DNA of 64,000 bases from Silene conica (GCA_029255685.2 CM055316.2:75824861-75888860), one strand, 5' to 3'; positions 42,914 to 54,840 are shown, numbered from the stretch's first letter. Notes: a model not told the origin generated them from the letters alone. Made by a program: numbers and translations.

Positions 42914-43492
42914 TGTTGGGCCTCAAAATAAGAATTATATTGGGCCATGACACGTGGCAGCACGGTATTGGGAGATCTGGGAGTACACGGATTGAAGGGG
43001 AGGGACAAATCTTAGCCCCTTACTTATTGTCAAAAGAAAGCACATGTATGAAGTGTGTTGGAGAAGCTAATCAGCCCAACTGAATGAAGCCCAAGAGATG
43101 ATCAAGTCCAAAAGATGATGAGAGATTGTGGTCAGCAAAACGGCTACCTAAGGCCCAACGTTCTATACCCAACGGATCATTGCACTTACATCCTCTATAA
43201 ATGTGGAAGCTCATTTATTGCAAAACCTAACCCATACCCGACCTAAGAAGAGACCACTTAGGAAGAACCCCTTACATTCCAGGAAGAATACCCAGTAAAT
43301 CTGCAGGAACCCTTATGTTTCTGCAAGAACACTTATGTAACATTGTAATACCCATTCATTTCAATAAGAATAAAAACATCTTTTCCTTTGTTTCTCTCAT
43401 TTAGCAATTTCTAAAATATAAACAATGAATGTCTTTGCCACAAGATCACTATAACCTTGCATTAACAAACTTGGTAATTTTCGACCAAAACA
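42914..43492 (+). repeat. 5' LTR, 579 bp
   Basis: TGTTGGGCC...CCAAAACA. The promoter TATAAAT at 43196-43202 (CCTCTATAAATG) would start the RNA near 43230. CAATAAGAATAAAAA near 43360 offers a poly(A) signal. Confidence 0.95.
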
Positions 43493-43493
43493 T

Positions 43494-43512
43494 TTTGGCG
43501 CCCACCGTGGGG
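43494..43512 (+). promoter_or_regulatory. primer binding site
   Basis: TTTGGCGCCCACCGTGGGGC begins within 2 bp of the LTR end, where the tRNA primer for minus-strand DNA synthesis anneals. The core TGGCGCC is usual for plant Gypsy elements. I cannot name the tRNA with confidence. Confidence 0.8.
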
Positions 43513-43577
43513 CTATAGTGATTGTTGTACCCCAAACAAAAACCTCACAAAACCATCCTAATAAAAAAACTCCAAAC

Positions 43578-46052
43578 ATGTCGGGAAACACCCCAAAAAC
43601 AGCCAACCCCTTAAAACCACCTTCGTCCGCTAGCAAAATTCCGCTGGTACCCATATCCAAAATCACGGTTCCAACAGTATCCACAATAACCATGGCACCA
43701 GCCGGCAGCAGTACCCCAGCCATGGTCCCAGCCAAAATCGCTGTCACTATGCAACCAGACACTGGGAAAAAGCAAAACCCGAGCCAGCTCACTCCAACTG
43801 CAGAGATGTGGCAGTCAATGGCGGAAGCAATCAGCAGCCTGAAGAAGGACAACTAGGATCTAAGGGCACGAATCGCCGTCAGCACAGCAGCAACCGCAGC
43901 AGAAGTCGCTGGAAGGCATCCAGGAAGAACCAGTGGGAAAAGGGCGAGGGAAGTTCCAGCTGAGATAGTCACTCGCCTGGATCTCAGCAGGGTCACTCCT
44001 CCAGAAACAATTACACCCAGTGGGATGGGATTCCTATCCTACCCATCGCCATCTCATACAGGTAACGGTGTCCTAAAAATACAATCCACAAACACTAACT
44101 TTTCTCATCCTGCAGGACCCTCGTACCAACAAGTTCCAGCCTGGCAGGCAGAGTCGTCAACAAGGCCACCTCCCTACCAGCAGTACAATGGGGCACCAGG
44201 ATGCAGCTACCAGCAGACTCCTTCCATCATCCACACCTCTCAGTACGCCAGCCCATTCCCGCTGACCAGCCAGGCTCCGGGAACCACGGAACATGGGTTT
44301 ATGCCTCCCTACACAGCACCCGCATTATCTAACGTGTGGGAGCAGAAATACAATGAACTGTAGGACCTCGTCAACCGCATACCAGAAGTGCCACGACCCT
44401 TAGAGAAGGCAACGGAGGACAGCTATGCGGACTCTCCCTTCACCAGCAATATAGTCTCCGTCGACGTGCCAAAAGGATTTACGCCGCCAACAATGATGCA
44501 CTATGACGGAACAGCTGATCCAGTTGACCACGTCAATCAATACAAACAGAAGATGATGGTGATAACGGCTGCTGGGCCGCTCAAAGAAGCTTGGATGTGT
44601 AAGGGGTTTGGATCAACCCTCTCGGGAGCAGCCTTGCAGTGGCTGGTTAGTCTGCCTAATGGAAGCATTTCCAGTTTTGCTGAACTGGTGAACGCTTTCA
44701 ACCAGCAGTTTGCCAGCAGCCGGAAGCCAGAAAAACAAACAAGCGACCTGTATCGCATCATCCAGCGCGATACGGAGCCAACAAGAGACTACCTGGCCCG
44801 GTTCAACAATGAAATGGTATCCATACCAAAGTGTGACGTAGCTACCGCCATCCACGCCTTCCGCTGGGGGCTGCCAGAGGGGTCAGATCTGTACAAAGAC
44901 CTAACCAAGTGGACCTGCACCAGCTTCGCTCAAGTACAGCAGAAGGCCTTGGATGCCGTCCGCCTAGAAGAAGACCCAGGCCCCAGGAGGATCAGCCAGC
45001 GCGTTGAGACCCCCACCAGAAAAGCAAAGGAAGAAAGGAGCGAGAAGGCCAAGCCCTACAGCAGGCCAGTCAACAAAGTAACAGGAGGCAAAAACTGGAA
45101 GAATGATCCGAATCTACCTCCCAGAATAAAAGAGTATGGTTTTGATGTTAATCTTGCAGGTGTAATTAAAGCCCTCAAAAACCTGGGAGAGAAGGTTAAA
45201 TGGCCCAGAAAGAGGACGGAGGAAAGACCAAAAGACAACAGGGACACCAGTCTACGATGCGATTTCCATGAAGAGAACATCGGTCACACAACAGAAGATT
45301 GCATCACCTTGAGAAAGGAGGTAAAATACCAGTTTGACCAAGGGAACCTGAACTATCTACTGGCCAAGGGGACCAAAGTCAACTCCACCAGTCAGGTCAG
45401 GCCTTCCAGTCCTCCCGTTTGCACAAAAATTATCAATGTAATTACAGGAGGATCAGAATTATGCGGGTTAACCTATTCAGCCGCCAAGAGGCACGCCACC
45501 AAGTCAAAAGGCGACAAACCAGAGAGCTCCTGCAGAATCAGCAGCAAAGACCTCCCAGCAGTCAGTTTCGACGAAACTGATGGAGGAGGGGAAGCAGAGT
45601 ACCATGATGATGCTCTAATAATTACCCTGTCCATAGGGAATTGTACAGTCAAGAAGATACTGGTGGATACAGGAAGCTCCGTCAACCTGATCATGCTAGA
45701 AACACTAAAGAGCATGGGATTCAGCGAGAACGACCTGGTAAAGAAGGCAGTACCCCTAGTAGGATTCAGCGGCGAAACAAAGAGCTCCCTGGGAGAAATA
45801 CTCATCCCTACCTACGCTGGAGGAATAAACAAACAGGTAAGATACCTTGTGATTGATGGCCCTTCTACTTACAATGTGATTCTTGGCAGGCCATGGATCC
45901 ATGACATGAAAGCAATACCTTCATCATACCACCAATGCTTGAAGTTCCCTACCCCATGGGGAGTCCAAACAGTCAGAGGAAACCAAGACGAGGCAAGGAG
46001 CTGCTATAAAGTGGCGCTCAAACCCACAGCAACTCCACCACCACCAGCATAG
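43578..46052 (+). pseudogene. gag-protease region, broken by in-frame TAG stops
   Basis: One frame from the ATG at 43578 continues into pol but is cut by TAG at 43854, 44361 and 46050. The N-terminal part is Pro/Ser/Thr-rich. The Gag core lies at about 44450-44990 (MMHYDGTADPVDHV, LQWLVSLP, FNQQFASS, TRDYLARF). A CDFHEENIGHTTEDC zinc-binding motif is at 45254-45300. The aspartic protease has VDTGSS at about 45660. No other stops or frameshifts are visible in this frame. All three stops could come from CAG by one C-to-T change. Gag would coat the RNA and the protease would cut the polyprotein. Confidence 0.85.
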
Positions 46053-49000
46053 CAATCAAAGGGAAAGCGGCTCCAGGAGGAATACGTTGAACCACAACAA
46101 CTGGAATTGGACGAAATCCCCCTGGATCCGCAGCACCCAGAGAGGAAAGTCCTGATGGGAGCAGAATGCACAGGTGATATCCGCCTAAAACTTGTGCAAT
46201 TATTAAAAGATAATATTGATTGCTTCGCCTGGTCACATGAGGATATGGTAGGGATAGATCCGGAGGTCATATCGCACAGGTTGAGCGTGGACCCTAACCA
46301 CAAACCAGTCCAGCAGAAGAGGCGAAAATTCGCCTACGAAAGAAATCAGGTAATCAACCAGGAGGTAGACAACCTCCTGGCCGCTGGAAAAATCAGGGAG
46401 GTAAAATACCCAAAGTGGCTATCTAACGTAGTAGTGGTGCCTAAGAAAAATGGCAAGTGGCGAGTTTGTGTTGACTTTACAGATTTAAACAAAGCTTGCC
46501 CAAAAGACCCATTTCCTCTACCACATATAGACGCCATGGTAGACGCTACTGCAGGGCATGAAATGCTAACGTTCCTGGATGCCTGGAGCGGATACAACCA
46601 AATCAAAATGGCTGCTGAAGATAAAAAAAAAACAGCCTTCCAGTCGGAAAGAGGTATATACTGTTACAATGTTATGCCCTTTAAACTCAAAAATGTAGGT
46701 TCTACCTATCAGAGGCTGGTGAACATGATGTTCAAGGACCAGATAGGAAAAACCATGGAAGTATACATCGACGATATGGTTGTAAAATCCAAAGCAGCAG
46801 GACAACACTTTCAGCATCTGCAGGAAACGTTCAGCACCCTGAGAAAGTATCAGGTCAAGCTGAACCCTTCAAAGTGCACCTTCGGAGTATCCAGTGGGAA
46901 ATTCTTGGGGTACATGGTCACGCAGAGGGGCATTGAGGCCAGCACGGATCAAATTAAAGCTCTGCTACAGCTGGAGTCACCAAAGAAACCAAGGGATGTA
47001 CAAAAGCTAACAGGAAGAGTAGCAGCCCTCAACAGATTTATATCTAGATCCTCAGAGAGATGCAAACTATTCTACGACATCTTACGAAAAAGTAAGAGAT
47101 TCGAGTGGACGGATGAGCACGAAGAAGCCTTCAAAAGCCTCAAAGAGTACCTCAGCACTCCCCCACTCCTATCCAAGCTAGAACCAGGGGAGCAACTCTA
47201 CCTGTACTTATCCGTCACAGAGGCAGCAGCTAGTGGGGTCCTGGTAAGGGAGTATGAAGGATCACAGCATCCTGTATATTACATCAGCCAGTCTCTGCTA
47301 CCTGCAGAGACCAGGTATTCTGCTCCAGAAAAACTCATTTTGGCTTTAGTAACAGCATCTTATAAACTCAGACCTTATTTTGAATCCCACACAATTTCGG
47401 TCCTAACAAGCTACCCTTTAAAATCCATATTAGGAAAACCGGAATTGTCTGGAATAATGGCCAAGTGGTCAGTACATTTAAGTGGTTACGATTTAAAATT
47501 CGAAACCCGTACAACAATAAAATCGCAGGCCCTGGCAGATTTTGTTTCCGATTTTAGTCCAGGTTTACAAAAAGAAGCAGAAACGGCTTTCCTGCCTCCA
47601 GAAATGGATTCAGCAGAAAGATGTTGGACGCTGCACGTAGATGGAGCCTCAAATAGCCGAGGAGCAGGGGTAGGCATGGTACTGCGATCTCCGCAAGGAG
47701 ACATTATTGCGCATGCTGTACGCTGTGAATTTCCTGCTACCAACAACGTTGCTGAATACGAGGCGCTAATCCAAGGACTGCAGCTGGCTCTGGGGATGAA
47801 AATCAGGCACCTACGAGCCTTTGGCGATTCACAACTCATAGTGAACCACGTCAACGGCGAGTACGAAGCCAAGGATCCAAAAATGATTGCATATCTAAAA
47901 GTGGCAAGAGAGTTAAAAGCAGAGTTCATAACGTTCGAGCTAAAGCAAGTACCCAGGGACCAGAATGCTGAAGCCGATGCATTGGCCAATCTGGGGGCTA
48001 CGTTCAATCCAGGAGAAATCTCTGCAATCCCAATCATCCATGTACTGGAACCTTCAACTTCAGGACAAGATCCAGAAGTTGACACCTCCAGTACTCAGTG
48101 GGAAGTGGAAGCAGGAATACTCAGCAATACTGCCGGTCAGGAAGAAGCCCCAGATTGGAGGACGCCGTACATCGAGTGGCTAGCAAACAACGTCCTCCCT
48201 CCTGAGAAAAAAGAGGTAAGGGGATTTAAAATGAAAGCATCCAGATTTACACTAATAGATGAAATTTTGTTCAGGAGATCGATGGCTGGACCCTACCTAC
48301 GTTGTCTGGGGGAAAAAGAAAGTCAGGCTGTCTTGCATGATCTCCACAGTGGCGAGTGCGGTAATCATGCATGGGGCAGGAGCCTATCCAACAAAGCACT
48401 CAGACAGGGATACTTCTGGCCAAAAGTTAGAAAGGATGCTATGGAATTTGCAAAAAAGTGTCAACCCTGCCAGAAACACGCGCCTGTAGTGCACCAACCT
48501 GCAGAACCCCTGCACCCAGTAATATCACCATGGCCATTCATGAAGTGGGGAATGGATATCGTGGGACCTCTACCAAGAGCACCAGGAAACAAGACTTATA
48601 TGCTAGCACTAACGGACTACTTTTCCAAGTGGATAGAGGCAGAATCCTTCCCCCAAGTCACAGAAAATCAGGTGATATCCTTTCTCAAACGTAATATAAT
48701 CTGTAGGTTTGGCATACCTTCTGAAATTGTATGTGATAATGGTTCTCAGTTCATATCCAACAAGACAGAGGCATTTTGTGCTGGTTGGAACATCACGTTA
48801 TTAAAAGCTGCTCCCAGGTACCCCCAGACCAATGGTCAGGCTGAATCTAGCAACCGAATTGTCATGGACAACTTAAAAAGAAGGCTGGAAGAAGCAGGGG
48901 GCAAGTGGGCAGAAGAGCTGCCCCTCGTCCTGTGGTCAGATAGAACAACGCCAAAAGTTGCAACATGCCAAACACCCTTCAGCTTGGTGTATGGAGCCGA

Positions 49001-49391
49001 AGCAGTAATTCCCTCAGAAGTCAGGATCCCAACACAAAGATACGGATGCCTAATAGAGGAGCGTAACCAGACGGAAATGGCCAGCAGCCTGGATACCATA
49101 GATGAACTCAGAACAAGTGCTCAAGTCAGAATAACATCATACAAGCATATGGTAGCACGAGCATACAACAAAAACGTCAAGATCAGGACCCTGCAGGTGG
49201 GGGATCTTGTTCTCAGGAAAGTCTTCCAGAACACCAAGAACCACCAAGCAGGAAAGTTCGCGTATAATTGGGAAGGACCATACCAAGTAGAAAGTACAAC
49301 TGGAAGTGGCTCCTACAGGCTCATGGACATGAATGGAAAAATGGTACCCAGGCCATGGAACATTTTGCACCTGAAGAAATATCTCATCTAA
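46053..49391 (+). CDS. pol: reverse transcriptase, two RNase H domains, integrase
   Basis: Open frame after the last TAG; the first ATG is at 46107. Residues counted from that ATG: RT at 100-280, with YIDD at 220-223; the usual FGLKNAGATYQ reads FKLKNVGSTYQ (Gly to Lys), which may harm activity. A degenerate first RNase H lies at about 360-480. A second RNase H (VDGASN Asp512, Glu550, Asp574) is typical of the Tat lineage. The integrase zinc-binding part (His747, His754, Cys785, Cys788) is followed by the catalytic Asp817 (GMDIVGPL), Asp877 (CDNGSQF) and Glu913. The C-terminal part ends with the usual ...PWNILHLKKYL. Since it is fused in frame to gag in the family, it would be made from the gag start if the stops were absent. 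Confidence 0.9.
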   Translation, partial: QSKGKRLQEEYVEPQQLELDEIPLDPQHPERKVLMGAECTGDIRLKLVQLLKDNIDCFAWSHEDMVGIDPEVISHRLSVDPNHKPVQQKRRKFAYERNQVINQEVDNLLAAGKIREVKYPKWLSNVVVVPKKNGKWRVCVDFTDLNKACPKDPFPLPHIDAMVDATAGHEMLTFLDAWSGYNQIKMAAEDKKKTAFQSERGIYCYNVMPFKLKNVGSTYQRLVNMMFKDQIGKTMEVYIDDMVVKSKAAGQHFQHLQETFSTLRKYQVKLNPSKCTFGVSSGKFLGYMVTQRGIEASTDQIKALLQLESPKKPRDVQKLTGRVAALNRFISRSSERCKLFYDILRKSKRFEWTDEHEEAFKSLKEYLSTPPLLSKLEPGEQLYLYLSVTEAAASGVLVREYEGSQHPVYYISQSLLPAETRYSAPEKLILALVTASYKLRPYFESHTISVLTSYPLKSILGKPELSGIMAKWSVHLSGYDLKFETRTTIKSQALADFVSDFSPGLQKEAETAFLPPEMDSAERCWTLHVDGASNSRGAGVGMVLRSPQGDIIAHAVRCEFPATNNVAEYEALIQGLQLALGMKIRHLRAFGDSQLIVNHVNGEYEAKDPKMIAYLKVARELKAEFITFELKQVPRDQNAEADALANLGATFNPGEISAIPIIHVLEPSTSGQDPEVDTSSTQWEVEAGILSNTAGQEEAPDWRTPYIEWLANNVLPPEKKEVRGFKMKASRFTLIDEILFRRSMAGPYLRCLGEKESQAVLHDLHSGECGNHAWGRSLSNKALRQGYFWPKVRKDAMEFAKKCQPCQKHAPVVHQPAEPLHPVISPWPFMKWGMDIVGPLPRAPGNKTYMLALTDYFSKWIEAESFPQVTENQVISFLKRNIICRFGIPSEIVCDNGSQFISNKTEAFCAGWNITLLKAAPRYPQTNGQAESSNRIVMDNLKRRLEEAGGKWAEELPLVLWSDRTTPKVATCQTPFSLVYGAEAVIPSEVRIPTQRYGCLIEERNQTEMASSLDTIDELRTSAQVRITSYKHMVARAYNKNVKIRTLQVGDLVLRKVFQNTKNHQAGKFAYNWEGPYQVESTTGSGSYRLMDMNGKMVPRPWNILHLKKYLI

Positions 49392-49989
49392 AAATTGGAA
49401 AAGCCACCATAATCAGCAACCTGAATCTTCAGGTTCCAGGATTCTTTTGCTATTTATGTTATTTTCTTTCTTCTCTTTTAAACGTCAAGCTAGAATCTTG
49501 GCAGATATCTTTTAAACATTTTGTAAGAAACCCCACGGGTTATCTTGAATATATAACTATTGGTATGATTCAGTCAAGCAATTCTTGTTGAAACATTGTC
49601 ATAATTAAAACGTGTGAATGTGACAAAGTATGAACAAGCTGGGACACAATAACCCACAATACTAAGCACCCACGTAAAAGTCTGGAGAACTCCTAACTAA
49701 GGGAACCAGCATACACACTTGGCCATTTAAACAAACAAAAGCATGCCTGCAAAAACATCGAAAACGACAAACATATAAACTAAGGATCCAGGAAGCCCTG
49801 GAACCAGAAACATCTTTACGCACCTTCAGGTGCTCCGCCAGCCAGAAAGAAGGCTGGATAAAAGTTTTTACAAAATATGCCCAGAAACTGAGGGCCCCAA
49901 AAGATAAATGTTTAACTGGACCCACCCGGGTCCAGGAGGAACAACAAAATAACATGCCACACAGGGCGCAGAAAACAACAAGTTAACAA
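49392..49989. other. Gypsy spacer between pol and the antisense gene
   Basis: 600 bp with no coding on either strand that I can support. Presumably the 3' untranslated region for both convergent genes. Confidence 0.5.
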
Positions 49990-51997
49990 CTACGCAATGA
50001 CATGCTTAGTCACGGAGGAGGAGTCACCAGCTGCACCAGTTCCGCCTTGATCATCCTTTGCTGGGGGAGGAGTCGCAGGAGTCGCTTCTTCTTGGGCAGG
50101 GGAAGATCCAGCAAGAACAGGAATGTTTATCTCCGGAGCACCCTCTTCCTCACAATCAGAGAGCACACGAAGATCAGGCTTTACTGGAAAAGTAGCCTCC
50201 AGGAGGCGCTCTTCCTCTGCCACATCCCATTCCAGGTGCTTGTTCTCCAGCACCTCCCTCATGCATTCTACTCTGGCTGCCCAGTGGGTATAAGGAACAA
50301 TATCAGACAGCACGTCAGAGAGGGATTTCTTCTCCCGCAGGACGGCAATCTCTGCATCAGCAGCCTCCTTAGCCTCTTTCCACCTCTTCACATCAGAAGC
50401 AAAAGCATGTTTAGCATCCAGGATTATCGCCATCTGCTCCTCAGAATCCTTCTCGTTCGCCCTGGCTTCCTCCAATCTTTGGTTCCTCCGAGCCTTCTCC
50501 GCCTCCAGCCTTCTGGTCATCAAATTCAGCTCAGCCTTCAAAGAAGTTACTTCCCTTTCGGATTCCAGCAGGCGGTCAATTTCAACCAACAGCATCTGCA
50601 AAGTCTGCAGGAAGAAAGGGATGAACGATGGAAAACAAAAGGAACTTTGGTGCAAAGGCAAAAGGAAAAGGCATACCGCAAACGCCTGCTCAGCAGCATC
50701 CTCCAACAACTCCCTAGTAGGCCTAGGACGAAGATACGTCCTCACGCCAGGAAGCAGCGCTCTCTTCAAAGTCGGCCAGCAAGGCACTCCTGCAGTACAC
50801 CCAAATCCAACAGGAAATCTGATAACATCCTCAGGAAGGTCAGACATCACGTCATTTACCTCATCCACAGCTCCTGGAACCCGATCCTCCAGCCGATCCT
50901 CCAGCCCCGGATCCAGATGGCTCCCTCTTAATCAAATAGGAAGGGGCCCTAGTCAGCGTAGGAGGACCCAAGGGGGGCAAGGAAGATAGGGGACAGCAAG
51001 AATTGTCACATCATCAGAGGAAGAAGAAGGCTCCAACCGCTTGGCAGAGGCCTCCACACCAACTGCCTCTGCCTTCCTCTTGGAAGGAGCCCTAAGTCCA
51101 CCAGCTACGGTCTTTTTCCTCCTCTGAGCCATCATCATGGCCGGGGTCATCACGGGTCTGGTCGAATCTGCAAAGATGGCAGCAAGAGTAAGAGAGGGAG
51201 AGAAATAAGAACCAACTCAGCAAAACATGAGCTAAAAAAGAATTACCAGTAGACATCTCCCTCTCCTCCTCCAAAGTAGTGTAACCAAATAAGAAGTTGA
51301 AAGAACGGTACGCAGGTTCCAAACCAAACAACTTTGTTAGGGATCCTTCCTCGTCAGCAGCAGGAGGTATCTTGGGCAAATCTGCGAAAGAAAAGCAGTA
51401 AGATGGTAAGCAACAAAAAAAATCAACAAGGCAACCAAAGTAAGTACCTGTTGAAGCCCTCCATTGGGTATAGATGTAATCATGTGGACGGGGTAGTGTC
51501 GCTACTTCCACAAAGATAAAACTCCGAAACCAGTCAGCATCCTTGGGTTTCGGAGGGAAGATTATGCAGTATTCATTGCTTTTATAAGCCCGGATCGTGA
51601 ACTGACCATGACCCAAGGCTCGTACGGCAAAGAGGTGAGCGAAATCGCCCATTGTTATTCCCATATCAAATTTTTCATTTATCTTGCTTAACGACAGGAT
51701 GGTCTGCCAAGCGTAAGGGTTAACTTGACACATAGGAAGTTTGTTGGAATGAAGAAATTCCTGCACTAAGTCTGGAAAAGGGAACCTCAAACCTAGGGAG
51801 AAAGGATAGAGGTACATGCAAGTCCATCCGGGACGGCAGAAGTCAGCTTTCTGGCCGGCCGTTGGAACGTGGATGTTCACCCCGTCGTCAAAACCAAATT
51901 GCCCTCTAATAGCGGTTATGTCGGAGGGTTTAAAAAAAGAGTCACAGGAATGCAGAGAGGAAAGGAGACCTTGGGAGGGGAAGAGATCATCACTCAT
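49990..51997 (-). pseudogene. antisense spliced gene of the Gypsy element (aORF), with frameshifts
   Basis: Minus-strand reading from the ATG at 51997 (MSDDLFPSQG). At least three introns with good GT..AG: 51382-51447 (66 nt), 51168-51246 (79 nt; its removal puts exons 2 and 3 in the same frame) and 50605-50676 (72 nt, 3' end CTGCAG). The first exon (MYLYPFSLGLRFPFPDLVQE, WQTILSLSK, GDFAHLF) resembles the gypsy-type transposon protein family found antisense in Tat-lineage elements. The middle is basic (RRKKTVAGG, SKRKAE). The last exon is a long Glu/Lys/Arg coiled coil (about 50590-50300) with a Pro/Ala-rich tail. Between about 50990 and 50870 the frame shifts twice, at a C6 run and just before VDEVND, so this copy is probably dead. 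Its role in the family is unknown. Confidence 0.65.
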
Positions 51998-52303
51998 GAT
52001 TACCAGAGGAAGAAAAATTGAAGAAAGAGCAAAGATTATACCTGAAAAAGCGAGCAACGAACGAAAGGAAGTCGGAAAGGAAGTCGGAAAGGAAGTCGGA
52101 AAAGAGAAAGAAAGATGAAGGGAGTTTTTGAGAAAAGGTTTGGGAAATTGTGAAAAGGATGGTTCAGGAATTAAAAGAGATTACGTAAGGTGGTTAGGAT
52201 TAAATGAGGGGAGGTATATGAATAGTTATCGAAGGGAACAATAATCGAAGCAAGGCAGAAACGAGCGTAACTGAAATTCCCGCGCAAGCAAACTTACACG
52301 AGA

Positions 52304-52315
52304 ATTGGGGGCTAA
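52304..52315 (+). promoter_or_regulatory. polypurine tract
   Basis: GAATTGGGGGCTAA immediately before the 3' LTR, the usual primer site for plus-strand DNA synthesis. Confidence 0.8.
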
Positions 52316-53596
52316 TGTTGGGCCTCAAAATAAGAATTATATTGGGCCATGACACGTGGCAGCACGGTATTGGGAGATCTGGGAGTACACGGACTGAAGG
52401 GGAGGGACAAATCTCAGCCCCTTACTTATTGTCAAAAGAAAGCACATGTATGAAGTGTGTTGGAGAAGCTAATCAGCCCAACTGAATGAAGCCCAAGAGA
52501 TGATCAAGTCCAAAAGATGATGAGAGATTGTGGTCAGCAAAACGGCTACCTAAGGCCCAGCGTTCTATACCCAACGGATCATTGCACTTACATCCTCTAT
52601 AAATATGGAAGCTCATTTATTGCAAAACCTAACCCATACCCTGTAACATCCCGTATTTTCGTAAAATCTAATTTAATCGTTTTAAATTATTTTACGTAAT
52701 AAAAATAATATTTTAATAATTTAATTCGGAAGATTTTAATTTAATTAATAAGATCCGTCTTAAGAACCTTAAGTCCTTAAGACGAATAATACTTGGTGAA
52801 CTTAAACTCGTATCATAAATATCCGTTCAGGTGTCCGACCCATTTTATTTACCCGGAAAGGACAGTCCATAAAACCCCCACAAAACCCTTAGTCGACATA
52901 ATGCTTTCCCCTTCATTTCATTTCACTGTAAAACAAATCCTCACAAAAACCTCCATTGCTAACATCTTCTTTTAAGCTTTTCTTCATCATCCGGTACTCG
53001 AATCGAGGTAACAACGACATTTTCGGAATCCTCATTCGATTTCCAAGCCATCTATCACTTTCTTTTTGTAAATCCTTAACTTTGAAAATGGGGCTGTTTT
53101 CTCTTATTTCCGTTTTAAGGGCTTAAAACCCGTTTTCTATGTTGTAGGTGTTGGCTTAGAGGATCCAGAGATCGATAGCTACATTGTTGAGGAAGATCTT
53201 TAGCCGGATAAGCTTGAAAGGTGACGATAATGAGAAACTCGGCCTTTATGTGTATATTAGCACTTTTGTTGTGATTTTCCATATGGTTTCTGATTTTGGT
53301 TCAAAGGATTATGTTTAATGAACTTAGAAGCATGCCTAGGATTGTTCTTATGTGAGAAATCCATGTCTTATGATGTTGTTACATGTTCATATGCTATTTT
53401 CAGTTTTTCACAAAGTTAAGACGGATACTTGATATAATAGCTTGAAGATTGTTATGGGAATTATGTGCTGTTAGATTAGTTGTTTTAGTGTTTGATAATG
53501 TTGGGAAATCACCAATTGTAGTCTTGCTTGAGTTGTTGTGTCGAATTATGAAGTTTTCAATGGATTGCGATTTTGCGATTTTTCGTATCAGGCTCT

Positions 53597-53983
53597 CTGA
53601 GCCGGTCGACCGACCGGCCGCCGGTCGACCGGCTGTGAGTGTTTCTTCGTGTTTTTTGGCGATTTTTGGAGTATTGGCCTTGGACTGCCAGCCGGCCGAC
53701 CGGCTGCCTGCCGACCGGCTGGTAGTCAAGTTTGTCTAGGGTTGTTTTGCGTAAAGCCTAGGGAGAAAGGGAGCCCAGCCGGCAGACCGGCCGCCTGCCA
53801 GCCGGCTGGGAGTACGTGTGGGGATGGTTTGCGAGTTATGAAGGCTAGGGTATTGGGTTCCCAGCCGGCCGACCGGCTGCCTGCCGATCGGCTGGGAGTC
53901 CTTTGTGGTTCCTTGTGTTGAAAAAGGGAAGTCTGAGAGGGTCACCAGCCGGCCGACCGGCTGCCTGCCGACCGGCTGGGGAC
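53597..53983. repeat. five GC-rich palindromic units
   Basis: CAGCCGGCCGACCGGCTGCC followed by TGCCGACCGGCTGG, or close variants, recurs at about 53597, 53690, 53774, 53862 and 53945 (period about 85 bp). Each can fold into a strong hairpin. It stands out from the AT-rich surroundings and is dense in CG and CHG methylation sites. Confidence 0.85.
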
Positions 53984-54282
53984 TCCTGTAGGTTATTTTG
54001 AAATCGAAATTTATTTGTAACTTTCAAACAGTTGATCGGTTTTGATTGAAACTCGTTTTGTATACCCGTGTCATGTATTTGAGGTCCCCGGAGGATGGGC
54101 AACATTTATTGGGTTCGGGAATGAAGTAAGGATAGAGACCCCCCGGTCGGGTAACCAAAAGGGAAACCGGCTCTCCCTCAACTTAGTTCCCGGGGTCAGT
54201 TAAGTGTTGATTAAAAGTTAAGAAAAGTAGAACTACAGATTAGTTCATAGACTTTGGTTGATATTGTATTGATGCGTATTAA

Positions 54283-54840
54283 GTTATGCCTTAAGCTGGC
54301 CTCTGAACTTAATACGTGAGTTGTTTGTCATATATGGGGATATGCCTTAAGCTGGCCTCTGAGCCCTATATGTGTATGTTTGTCGTGTCTGGAACATGCC
54401 TTAAGCTGGCCTCTGAGTTCAGACATGTGTGATAGTGATCGCGTCAGAACATGCCTTAAGTTGGCCTCTGAGTCTGACGAGTAGAGCAGCTGCACAACGG
54501 GGTAGCTAAGGAACTGACACCTTGCCCGGAGTGCAGATGTTTGGTGCTAGAACATGCCTTAAGCTGGCCTCTGAGTTTAGTACCTTGTGATGTGGTGAAG
54601 GGACATGCCTTAAGCTGGCCTCTGAGTCCTTTACTTTTGGATGCTAGTCTATGCCTTAAGTTGGCCGCTGAGTCTAGTGTCTTGCTGATTGGCAGGTCCA
54701 TGCCTTAAGTTGGCCTCTGAGTCCTTGCTTGCTGAATGTTTGGTGTTTAGGTTATGTCTTAAGTTGACCGCTGAACCTTTACACTTGCTGATTGATTTGG
54801 TATTAGGTTATGTCTTAAGTTGACCGCTGAACCTTTTACT
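54283..54840. repeat. ten-copy ~54-bp tandem repeat
   Basis: ATGCCTTAAGCTGGCCTCTG-AG, grading into ATGTCTTAAGTTGACCGCTGAA, appears ten times between 54286 and 54830. It is flanked by a pair of GGGAAACCGGCTCTCC blocks (about 54161 and 55012). It lies inside the nested solo LTR. Confidence 0.85.

Noticed and set aside
50002..50989. Plus-strand frames of 309 and 122 residues behind pol
   Set aside because: Shadows of the minus-strand antisense gene, whose introns and coiled coil are clear.
53449..54105. Frames rich in Pro-Ala-Gly-Arg
   Set aside because: Translations of the GC palindromic repeats in the nested solo LTR.
54283..54840. CRISPR-like array of ~22-bp repeats with ~32-bp spacers
   Set aside because: The spacing mimics CRISPR, but it lies inside a plant LTR with degenerate units and related spacers. 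It is a tandem repeat.
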